From Blastocladiella emersonii ATCC 22665 (Eukaryota; Blastocladiomycota; Blastocladiomycetes; Blastocladiales; Blastocladiaceae), in contig JANHCV010000008.1 of assembly GCA_025594325.1 (NCBI GenBank), positions 744,001 to 808,000 on the forward strand: 64,000 nucleotides of DNA, written 5' to 3'. Each line of letters starts with the position of its first letter. Position 1 is the stretch's first letter. The notes under the pieces were generated by a model, which searched no databases, was not told the origin of the DNA, and was given only the letters and a program-made list of their open reading frames with translations. The translations under genes and the position numbers were made by a program. Of the stretch, positions 21,451 to 30,288 are shown one piece after another.

Positions 21451-22296
21451 ATGGAACTTCATGCAGCAGAGCCGACACGGCGCGGCAAACGCATCCGTGA
21501 CCGTGCGGATACTTCTTTGAGTGCGCCGATGGGTTCGGCCCCGTTCGTCGTTCCTCCGCGGCCTCGTTTGTGCTCCGGTGCACAGCGGCCGGCCGCTGTC
21601 GCTTCCGTCGCGGTGAACCAGAAGGTCAAGGAGGAATACGTGAGCGGAGATGAGCCGGCTGGCAGCGACGAGGATGGCACAGACGATGCAGTCGCGGACG
21701 GCATCGTCAACGAGGACGACAATCACGACGGCGTTACCAGGTAGGGTTATTGGTGACTACCTCCGTTCCGCTCGGGGCTCTGGATCGAGTTAACTCACTG
21801 CTGCGAGCACAGCTGGCAGCGTCGGCGTCGCCGGGTCACTGTCAAACTGTGCAACATGCCGCTGGACCTTCGCGTGCAGCTCCGCTTGAGAGTTCTTGTC
21901 TACGGGCCTTTCCTCGACGAAGGCGTCCTCGAGAAGCGCTGCTATTCCGATTACCTCAGTCTCTTTGGCAACGAGGAGTCAGTCCTGAGCTTTACAGAGG
22001 TACACGGCCCGTCACGTCTACAAGCATGGGAAACTTAAATGATCTCCGTCGATTCTATTACCGCGACCTCTTCCTTGACGCCGCACGCTCCCAAAAGACG
22101 CGGCTCGGCGAACGGACGGCCGCGCTGCTCAAGGACGGAACGCTCGCCCATCTCTGTCGAGACTCGCCAGCCGCTGGTACAACGGGGGATGAATGCCGGA
22201 CCCTCAATTACAATCGCCAGTGGATGACCAACGAGGCGGGTCGGCAGCATCCTTTTCTTGCTGAGCTCGTCCGCTGCGGTGTGACTTGGAGGCAGG
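21451..22296 (+). pseudogene. HPF-1: exons 1-3 of the HPF family, exons 4-5 missing
   Basis: Exon 1, 21451-21740, encodes 'MELHAAEPTRRGKRIRDR' then an acidic tail. Exon 2, 21813-21999 (acceptor GCACAG), encodes 'WQRRRRRV' and 'LRVLVYGPFLDEG'. Exon 3, about 22059-22296, encodes 'AALLKDGTLAHL' and 'HPFLAELVRCGVTWRQ'. Phases 2, 0 and 1 agree with the other family members. At exon 3 the acceptor position reads TAT instead of TAG, so splicing is probably broken. After the exon 3 donor (GTACGC) exons 4 and 5 are not found; a hAT element follows within 200 bp. Function unknown. Confidence 0.7.
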
Positions 22297-22493
22297 GTAC
22301 GCCCGCTCCACATCGGTCGGGTCCGCGTGAGCCAAGTACACAGTTTTTCATCACCCGGTCGCAGCGGCGGCGGCCTGCCCTGCACACTCTCGCCCTCCTG
22401 CGCCGCCGCGGTGCTTCCTCTCTCTCCCGTCGCGCCAGACTTGGGGCCAATTTAGCGATCGGCTTGCATTCGATCTTGAAACGTAACACAATC

Positions 22494-24932
22494 ATGGCGA
22501 CTCGTGGCAGCGGCGGGCGTACCGCAAAGGCCGCATCGAGTTTGGCATCTACGCCAGCATCTTCATCGGGCACCAAGCGGCCCGCTGGTTCAACGGCCAG
22601 CGGCAAGGCCAAGAAGGCGCGCACTGGTGCCGCGCCGAGTTCCTCGCGTTCCAGCAGTTTGGGCGGGGTCGGCGGCAAGGGCGACTCGGCCGAGGTCGTT
22701 CAAGGACATGTTCTTCACGGTCGGCAAGAAGGGCTCCCCCCCGGAGCTCGACCTCAAGGAGATCTCCAACCTGCGCACGCTGCTCCTGTTCACCCAGCTC
22801 GCCATGGACAAGAAGATGGACTTTGAGGACGTGCTCAAGACCTACACGGAGGCGTACAACAAGCTCGAGTACGGCAAGGCCGTGTGCAAGCTCTGCTTCG
22901 TCATGTGCCCTGAGCGCTCGTTGTTCTCCAAGTCCAAACCGGGCGGGTGGGGCAACCTTGGGAAGCACATGCTCAACCACCACCCCATGTTCGTCAAGCA
23001 GAGCCCGTGGTGCGCCAAGTACTACAATAAGCACAAGGGCAGCGCGTCGTCGGTCCCCCCGACGCAGTCCTTGGTCAACACCATGTTCAACAGCGCCCGC
23101 GGCAGACCCGTGTCCGCCGCGACGCAGGCCGCGTTCGAGGAGGCGCTTGTCAAGTTTGTGAGCTCCAAGGACCAGTCGATTTCGGTCGTCGAGTCCAAGT
23201 CGTTCCGCAAGCTCATTGGGACCGTCTGTCCCGATATCAAGATCCTGCACCGCACGGCCACGTCCAACTGCATCCTCCGCGCGGCGATCCGCGTCAGCGA
23301 CCGCACGCGCGCCCTTCTCGCGCTGCGCATCTCGCTCATCACGCTCATGATTGACGGCTGGACGTCCTCCAACTCGCTCGCATTCATTGGTACGTTTTTT
23401 TCTCCTTCTTGCGCGTCTGGGTCCAGCTTCTGCACGGCGCGAAAGTGCAACGCCGGCGTTGCACTTTTGCTCGGCGCGAAAGTCAGACGCTGGCGTCGCA
23501 CTTTTGCTCGGCGCGAAAGTCAGACGCTGGCGTCGCACTTTTGCTCGGCGCGAAAGTCAGACGCTGGCGTCGCACTTTTGCTCGGCGCGAAAGTCAGACG
23601 CTGGCGTCGCACTTTTGCTCGGCGCGAAAGTCAGACGCTCGCGTCACACTTTCGTGCCAGCCCTGTCCCGTTCCTCGGATCAAGATGACTGACACCGCGC
23701 CGTGCGTTCTCACCTTAGGTATACGTGCTTCATTCATTATTCTTGTGGACGGGAAGTGGGAGCGTCACGAAAGTGTGCTTGATCTTGTGCCAACGGATGA
23801 GAAGACTGGTGAGGGAATTGCGCAGACCATCCTCAACGTGCTTGGCGACTACAACCTCGGCCTCGACCAGATCTTTTTGATTGCTGCTGACAATGCTTCG
23901 GCCAACAAGGCCGCGCTCCGGGTTCTTCAGGATGAGCACGGCGGCGACCATCTCGTTCTTGTCTTTTGTGTTCAGCACAGCGTTAACCGTAGTGTGCAGC
24001 GCGACATCAGCATCTTTCACCACGTGTGCCCCAAGTTCAAACCCATGGTTCATGAAGGCCCAGGGGACCAAGACTAGGAACAGCTCCGTATAAGACTCGG
24101 TGTATACTTCCGCCGTTTGGCTTCCCCGAGCAAATGAGGAGAGCGAGGGCAAATTGGAACAACAGCGAGGGGTGGGGCGGCGGTGCCGCTGCACGCACTG
24201 AGCGTGTTGATTGAGGTCACTTGGCGTCACCTGATCTGGTCGCAACAGTTCATGCCCTTTACCACAAAACTCACCTTTGCACCAAGCTCTCGGAGGCGTG
24301 CGAGACGCTCCTGGGCGCCAAAATGACGGTCCGCAAGGACGTGAGAACGCGCTGGTGGAGCACGCTCAAGGCCATTGCGTGCGTGGTTGACGCAAAGAAG
24401 GGAATTATTTCCGTTGCCAAGAACAGCAAACTGCCCGAGCTCCAGCTTGACGCCAAGGATTGGTCAATTCTCGAGGCCTTCAAGAGTTACTTTTGAGGAA
24501 ATCTTCACGGCCACCACCCCACTCAATGATAGCATCAAGACCTGGACGCTTCCCCTTGGTGCTTACACGTTTGAAAAGATTTTCCATTGCGCAGAAAAGC
24601 AAATCAAGGCGTACCTCCATCCTGACGATTTCGTGCGCTTCACGGACATGAACAACATTGCCAATGACAAGGTAGCCTGCAAGCAGTCGCCTCTTGACTT
24701 CTGGCGCGAAAGGCGGGAGTCGTTCCCAGAGCTTTCCCGCGTTACGCTTGACCTGCTCGCTGTCCCAGCTACGACAACTAGTGTTGAACGTCTATTCTCT
24801 GTCTGCCGAACTGTTCTGCGGCACAACCGTAGCCGTCTTGGTGCCAAGATGTTCCGCTCCATTGTCCTGAACAAAATGGAGCTCCTTGACCGCGAGGCAG
24901 CAGAAGCCGCTGCCAAGTGCAAGCGCAAGTAG
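22494..24932 (+). mobile_element. hAT-superfamily DNA transposon relic (BED-finger transposase)
   Basis: The transposase frame starts at ATG 22494 with a Ser/Ala/Lys-rich head and shifts frame near 22695. It then reads 'SFKDMFFTVGKKG', a BED-type zinc finger (C-x2-C ... H-x4-H, about 22885-22985) and the hAT block 'LITLMIDGWTSSNSLAFIG'. A 329-nt intron (23390-23718, GTACGT donor) joins in frame to 'IRASFIILVDGKWERHES' and 'IFLIAADNASANKAALRVL'. A stop and deleted segment follow at about 24074. Further pieces lie at 24240-24490 ('MTVRKDVRTRWWSTLKAI') and, after a frameshift at about 24492, the C-terminal dimerisation region 'LLAVPATTTSVERLFSVC' to 24932. Several lesions make it inactive. I could not identify terminal inverted repeats or an 8-bp target duplication by eye. 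24933-25254 holds no supported gene. Confidence 0.85.
23436..23657. repeat. 37-bp minisatellite, six units, inside the hAT intron
   Basis: Six units begin at 23436, 23473, 23510, 23547, 23584 and 23621, exactly 37 bp apart with no spacers. Units 2-5 look identical. The first unit contains a perfect 26-bp palindrome at 23442-23467 (AAAGTGCAACGCC and its complement); later units have lost the symmetry. Confidence 0.9.
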
Positions 24933-25254
24933 TTGTGAACGTTAGGTGTTTGAATCCTTCCCCCTGTTAAAATATAGTCATAGTCCTTCTTAGTCCATTG
25001 ATCCACCCTTGTCCCTATTTGCCTCAGAGAAGTCACTCGTTTTTGCACGTTGGCGGTCCTTTCTGTGAGACATCATCATTGTTAAATCTGTTGCGCAATT
25101 TCTGCATGTTGATGTGTGTGCATTTAAAGTAAGGATTATAGTTGCAACGTTTTCTGACTGCTGTTGTCTTCCACAAGCTTTGTGGGCGAATTAGCGCCTT
25201 AAATGCAAGAAGAGAAATTGGTATCGCTAACCTGATCCTCAGATATCGCTGACA

Positions 25255-26561
25255 CTAGGGGTGTGTGCTTTGCACACTCTGTCTCAGCAGTAGGCGACTA
25301 GGCTGACTTGAAAATATGCTGGACGTCAAGTTCCGTCCGCGTTGAAAGGCGAGTAGTGAATGACGTGTCGAAATCGCCATGTATTAATGAGCTAAGGACT
25401 AGGTAGTGGTTGCCTCCGCCAGACTTTGCAGTCGAGCGTACTCGGCAAGTAAATGTTGATCCTGTGTTTGATTCAGGCCTTGGATACCTGGATCACGCAG
25501 GATCAGGATGTCGTCACCGCGCCGTACACGCGATAGGATCATGTACAGGAAGCGCCACGGTAACGATCCACGCGTCATGTCGGCGAGATCAACGATGACC
25601 TTTTCGAGGGTCATCCCTTGGGCCTTGTGCGCCGTCAGCGCGTACGCGAGCTCGAGCGGGAACTGGGCTCGATGGATCGTCTTGGATGTGCCGGCCACCT
25701 TGTTCTTGAGGCGGAACGAGGCGATCTCGCGGCGCAGCGGGAAGCAGCCGTCGGGGATCCCGGGTAGCTTGGGCATGCGACCCAGATCCTTGTTGGGCCG
25801 GATGATGACTGCATCAATGTCGTTGTTCGCGTCGGTGGCAAAGCCTTCAACACGGCCAATGACGCCGTTGACGATGCCGCGTGAGAAAGCACGGAAGAAA
25901 GAAGCAAGCGATTTTGCCGTCCGCGCACCAGACGCGCTCGCACGCGTGTCGACGTGTGGGAATTCGCCGTCACGCGCGTGCCAACGCGTCGCGCACACAC
26001 GCGTCGCGCACACACGCGCTCCCACGCGTCCAGACGCGTGGGAATTTGCCGTCCGCGCAACGAACGCGCTCTCACGCGCGTGTCTGGCAACGCGCGTGCG
26101 CGTCTCGTGCTAGTGAGACACAAGAGACGCGATGTGTCTCGCGCACGCCACGAGTGCGAGACAGGAGACGCGAGACAAAAAACGCGAGACACAATACGCG
26201 CAAGCGGTGAATTAAATCAAAGCGTCAGGGAAGCGTGTGGATGCCCACGTAGGACATGAAGGACGGAGGAAATGTAGAGGATATGCACAGTGGCCGCGGG
26301 AGGAGCGGGAAGAGTGAGAGGTCAGGTACACGGAGAGTATTCCGACGTCGAACTGTGCCCCAGACGATTTTAGTTGAGTTTCATAGAGTGAGAGGGTAGA
26401 TTTATTAAGAGGATTTGGAGAAAATTGAGGAGAAGATAATTCGAGCTCGACCGAGACGCGTCGCGACGCGTGTTGATGGGAGTGGCAGAAAAGTCAGGCG
26501 TGCCAAATGGCCCAGCTTGAGCGCGAATTCAGCTCCACAGAAACTCAGCCTACTGCTGAGA
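25255..26561 (-). mobile_element. Helitron copy 2, both ends intact (1,307 bp)
   Basis: On its own strand it runs T|TCTCAGCAG ... CTAG|T. The 3' end has a GTGTGC-AAA-GCACAC hairpin (25263-25277) four bases before CTAG. Further in lies an inverted copy of the element's first 14 bases (TCTCAGCAGTAGGC, 25282-25295), giving asymmetric terminal inverted repeats. That combination, with T-T flanks, is the signature described for Helitron2/Helentron elements rather than canonical A|T Helitrons. The helicase fragment lies at 25889-25399. The element is at a fixed offset of 28,701 bp from copy 3, and the two have the same length. The F-box-like gene begins four bases past its 5' end. Confidence 0.85.
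25399..25889 (-). pseudogene. Helitron helicase C-terminal fragment, copy 2
   Basis: Same protein as the fragment in copy 1, with identical translation. It carries the motif V region (HKAQGMTL) and motif VI (LSRVRRGDDILIL) only; no nuclease or ATP-binding half. Confidence 0.8.
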
Positions 26562-26564
26562 AAA

Positions 26565-27644
26565 ATGGCATCGAATGAAAGCGACTCCCTGCAACATGTT
26601 CCGCTTGAGCAACTTAGTCCCGTGGACTACCGACCCGAGAAACCTGCACTGTCGCCATTGTCGCCCTCCGCGCCGCCGTCACCTCGAACCGCCTCTGCGC
26701 GACCGCTTCAGTTCCTGGACCTCCCGCAAGACATTCTCGCGAGCATTTTACAAGCAGTTCTCGAGTACGCAGGGCCTAGTTCTTTTCTGGTATTGACCAG
26801 GGCCCACAGAACGCTACGTGTCTTGTCAATCAAGCATCCGTCCGTGTACCTCCCAAGCGTCCATCTGGTGTTGTCCCTTCCTTACGGGACCGATCGCCCC
26901 GAGCTTAGCGTGAGAAGATTACTCTCCGGGAGCCTCGCACTCGTTCTCGGGGGTCTTCGCCAACATCTCAACACATTCCGGCTTCCCTGCCCGCCGATTC
27001 ATCTTACACTCTTGCCGCAGCCTGCACAGTGCCAGCCACGGTTGGACGACGAGCAAGTTCTTTCGGCTCTCTACCCTCTCATCAACTCCATCCAAACCAT
27101 GTTCAATCCGAAACACCTTACGGCTGACATGTCGCTGCTCGAGGAGCCCGTAACGACCGCGCTTTTGATGCTGCGCGCTCAACCGATCAGTCTCAAACCC
27201 GATTCAGCTGATGCTATGCGCTTCACTCATCGGGCCTCGGAGTTCTGGGCCGGCGCTGGAATGGAATGGCTCATTGGGAACGTGCCCCGCTTCGCACTTG
27301 TTACTACGTGTTCGGGCTGTGCGTTGCGAGCAGTACTTGGAGACATAGTCGGCTGGCGCTGTTCGGGCTGTTCATCGGACGACCACCAAAACGATCGGAC
27401 TCGCGACGCGAATCAGCCGCCGAAGCATCAGTGCTGAACCTGCCGCAAGCTCTCCTCGAACTGCGCCCCGCTCGAAAATGTTTGCCAGCGCGAGGGCCAC
27501 GCTTCGCCTACTTCGTACCGCGCTTTCTACTGCGCGGCTTGCGCCCCTCGCGTTCGCGGGCTCGGATGCAACTGGTTCTTCTACAAGAACGGCGGCGATC
27601 CCATGTGGCCGTGCCACGCTTCACTCGCGACCGATCAAGCTTGA
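26565..27644 (+). pseudogene. HPF-2: F-box-like protein abutting Helitron copy 2, one in-frame TGA
   Basis: ATG 26565 (MASNESDSLQHVPLEQL) matches HPF-6 (MASDENDSLQHVPLKQL). Residues about 45-60, 'LQFLDLPQDILASILQAV', look like an F-box, which normally binds Skp1 in an SCF ubiquitin ligase. The paralogous middle region follows ('LPQPAQCQPRLDDEQ', 'LTADMSLLEEP'). From about residue 225 it diverges from HPF-6, lacks HPFLAEL, and becomes Cys-rich: 'TCSGCALRAV' and 'WRCSGC'. An in-frame TGA at 27435, then the same frame continues with 'TCRKLSSNCAP' and 'FYCAACAPRVRGLGCNWF' to a stop at 27644. The Cys spacing suggests a zinc-binding C-terminus. The native upstream region is replaced by the Helitron, whose last 50 codons are open in the same frame. 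Confidence 0.6.
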
Positions 27645-27797
27645 CCTGATTCTACCGAGCAGTCGACTCTTGAGACCAAGTAGCATCCGTTAGAGTTACG
27701 CTCGAGCCCTGCTCGGCGTGTGGCTCTCCTTTGAACAAATACATTCTCATCTGATTTGTTCCGTGTTCGCTCGGTCGACTCTCGTGGATTCGAAACG

Positions 27798-28064
27798 TCA
27801 ACCGTCGCATCGACGCCTTTCGCCCGATTCGACAGCTCGACGTGCGGTGCGCCATGCGTGTGAGTGGCCCGACGCGAGGTGAATATAAGCGACAACCGGC
27901 CGTTCGAGCAGCCAGTCGACGAGCGCCCGCAAGTCAGCAGCAAACTCGGTTCCGAGGGCGCCAGCAGGGTCAGCAATCGCATCGACTAGCTCGCGGTACA
28001 GTTGCACGGGCGGCGGAACGGATCGGTGGTCGACCTTGAGGTGCGCAATGACGCTGTTGCTCGC
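27798..28064 (-). pseudogene. HPF-3: isolated exon 5 relic
   Basis: After a CCTAG acceptor the exon starts GCGAGC, as exon 5 does in HPF-5, -7 and -8. It encodes 'PPVQLYRELVDAIADPAGAL' and 'GTEFAADLRALVDWLLE', matching the family exon 5 ('LYNAIVAALHDQNGMFGNQF'). No exon 1-4 homology lies upstream on this strand. The conserved 'PRDAHTGLPLA' ending is lost. 27645-27797 holds nothing supported. Confidence 0.6.
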
Positions 28065-28138
28065 CTAGGATCAGGCGAGACTAGATCAGAGAGGACAAGC
28101 CGTACCCGCAGCCCGTTTCAAACACGTTAACTTTTGAA

Positions 28139-28205
28139 CCATGGAACTCGTGCCACCCGGAACGGTCCGACGCAAGCAATATATCCGCAAGCGTAGAGGC
28201 AGGCT
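28139..28205 (+). pseudogene. HPF exon 1 start fragment
   Basis: ATGGAACTCGTGCCACC with following 'TVRRKQYIRKRR' resembles the HPF exon 1 start (MELHAAEPTRRGKRIR) but soon runs out. Probably a leftover of a tandem copy just upstream of HPF-4. Confidence 0.35.
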
Positions 28206-28239
28206 GTACGTAGCGGACCCGCTGGGCGATTTCCATCGA

Positions 28240-28256
28240 ACGCGTTGCGCCACTCA
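28240..28256 (+). promoter_or_regulatory. HPF upstream element ACGCGTTGCGCCACTCA (HPF-4)
   Basis: A 17-mer 91 bp upstream of the HPF-4 ATG, identical to the one 85 bp upstream of HPF-7. A 15-base core match precedes HPF-8 and a 10-base core precedes HPF-6. The surrounding sequences differ, so this is a candidate protein-binding or core promoter site. Function inferred. Confidence 0.5.
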
Positions 28257-28346
28257 GCTGACGCGGGTGAAACATCAGAGCGGTCGCTCGGTTTCCGCCG
28301 ACCACGCTCCCTCCCTTCAACGGAGCAGCCGAATTGACTCAACACC

Positions 28347-29345
28347 ATGGAACCTGATGCAATGAAACTGGTCCGGCGGAGCAAGCGTATCCGCGAAATG
28401 ACCGAGGCCGAGACCGAGACTGCGTCTTTGGAGCTACCTGCCGCCGACGCGGCTCCAAGGCCTCGCCTGCGCCGCCGTGCTGGGCGGCACGGTGCTGCGC
28501 TTCCGGATGTATCGCAGACATTGGATGTTGAGGAAGCTCTCGGCGGCGACGAGCGGTCGAGCGCAGCTGGTTGCAGCGAGCGCGACCTGGACTCGGACGA
28601 TGCTGCTTCGGACCGAAGTGCGGAAGAGGCGGAGGTTGAGGCTGACGAGGGCAAACACGATGAGGAGGACGTTCAAGTCCGCGGGTACGCCTTGCGATTC
28701 GCTTTCCCAAGTTCGTCCAATCTACAATCTGATCCATTGTCTCGATCATGTGTAGCTCGTCGCGCAGGCGCCGGCAGTCAGCTATCCCACTGCGCAATAT
28801 TCCTCTGCGCGTCAAAGTGCAAATTCGGGTTAGCCGGTTCGTGTACGGGCCGTTTGTCGACGCTTCCACCCTCGAAGCGCACTACTATGCCGATTATCTC
28901 GAAGTCTTCGGCGATGACGAGTCGGTACTGAGCTTTCAAGAGGTACCCGCTCATGCGCCTTGTTTGCTGTAGCTCGCGCTGATCCATTCGATGTGACTCT
29001 AGTACCAGACCCGGTTCACCGCAATCTTCCGCGACAACCACACGTGCATCCTCGCTGTTGCGAAAGCGATTCTCAAGGACCAGGAGTTGGCCCATCTTCG
29101 TCCAAATCTGCCTTCCATCGAGTCGGCTGACCAGTGCCGAACGCTTGCCTTCAATTTGCACTGGATGCTCCAGGCGCCGGCCGACGGTAGCGAGGAGGGT
29201 CGCCTGCATCCGTTCCTTGCTGAGCTTTTCCGCCGAGCAACGAAATGGACCAAGGGCGCGTACATGCTGCTCCGGTACGGGCATTCGCCAACTCACCTCC
29301 GCTCCGCGTCCACGCATCGTCTAGTCAACTTTGTTGGGCCGGCCG
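28347..29345 (+). pseudogene. HPF-4: exons 1-3 plus start of exon 4, cut off against midasin
   Basis: Exon 1, 28347-28684 (MEPDAMKLVRRSKRIREM, then Asp/Glu-rich). Exon 2, 28756-28942 (SSRRRRQSAIPL, VSRFVYGPFVDASTLEAHYY). Exon 3, 29003-29255 (AKAILKDQELAHLRPNL, HPFLAELFRRATKWTKG). Phases 2/0/1 are intact. The exon 3 donor reads GCGCGT where other members have GTACGY. After a TCTAG acceptor at 29334 about ten bases of exon 4 (TCAAC..GTTG) remain before homology stops where the decayed midasin tail begins. No ORF-breaking lesion lies within exons 1-3. A 'KRIR' basic patch and an acidic stretch suggest a nuclear protein. Confidence 0.65.
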
Positions 29346-30288
29346 ACAGACGTGTTGCAAAGAATGAAGAAGATTCTGTATTGAGCCCGTGGGCGTGGAA
29401 GGAGAGAGCTTGCAGATGCCGCCGTGATGGTGGGCGAAGCGGCACGGGGCGGCGGCAAGCGAGCGCGCGGAGGGTCGGGCGAGCAAAGCCATGGCGGATA
29501 CGGTCGCACAGGTCGGCGAACGTGAGCGAGGCCTGGTGGTACATAAGCAGCAGTGATGATGGCGCACCCGTAGTGGGACGCGCGCGTTGCCGCGCGGAGA
29601 ACTCGTCGGCCGAGTCCGACAACGATGGAGTCGCAGCAGCGATGTCGACCATACCGACGCTGGCCGCTGAACCGGGGATTCTTGTGTGCGGCGCGGCCGA
29701 CCGACTGGCCGTCGGCAGCAGCGAGTGCGAGGGCGAGGGTGAGTGTGGGCGTCGCCGCGAATGAGTACCTCGATACGGCCGACTGCGTCCAACGGCGCGC
29801 GGCTCGCGGCGCGGCGGCTAGCTGGCAAACACGCACAGGCGGTGCGCAGGCTCCTTGCGCTACATGCGCGAGGTGCGGCGCACGAGCGGGCGCGACTGGC
29901 CGTGATCGCAAACGCGACAGGCCGTGAGCACGAACGCGACAGTGGGCCAGTCCTGGACGGGAGCAAACTCGGGCTGGGGCGGCGGCGGCTGCCGCGGCGC
30001 GATCGCAAGAAGCGCCACGCCCTTGGGCCACCGTGGCGAGGGACACGGCATGGGCGCAGCCGCGGTCGCGCATGAGCTCGCGCGGGTCGCCGCCGATCTA
30101 GAAGTTGGCGATGCGGCGGATGTCAGCGTGGGTTTCGTGAAGCACGACTTGGCGTCGGGCAGGCGCTATGCCGCGTCCTTGCCGGCGCGGTCAGCGACGT
30201 TATTGTTGAGCGGGTATCGTCGTCGCCGTGGCCGCGAGCCCGCGGAGATCTGCAGCTCGAGCTCGAGGTTGCCCTGCAGCTGGCGCGT
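29346..30288 (-). pseudogene. Decayed continuation of midasin linker domain
   Basis: Beyond the TAA at 30291-30289 the same frame continues with 'TRQLQGNLELELQISAG' for 40 codons to a TAG at 30168. Recognisable-looking pieces then recur in other frames, such as 'PPPPQPEFAPVQDWP' and 'LTFADLCDRIRHGFA'. These are the kind of segments expected in the midasin linker, though my alignment is by eye. The homology fades at about 29350, where HPF-4 begins. Nothing resembling the Asp/Glu-rich region or the MIDAS domain is found. Confidence 0.5.

Noticed and set aside
23436-23657. CRISPR-like array
   Set aside because: 37-bp units follow each other directly with no spacers, in a transposase intron of a eukaryote.
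26565-27644. Reassigned stop codon (TGA read as an amino acid)
   Set aside because: In-frame TAA and TAG occur just as often as TGA in damaged genes, and intact genes here end with all three stops, so nonsense mutation is simpler.
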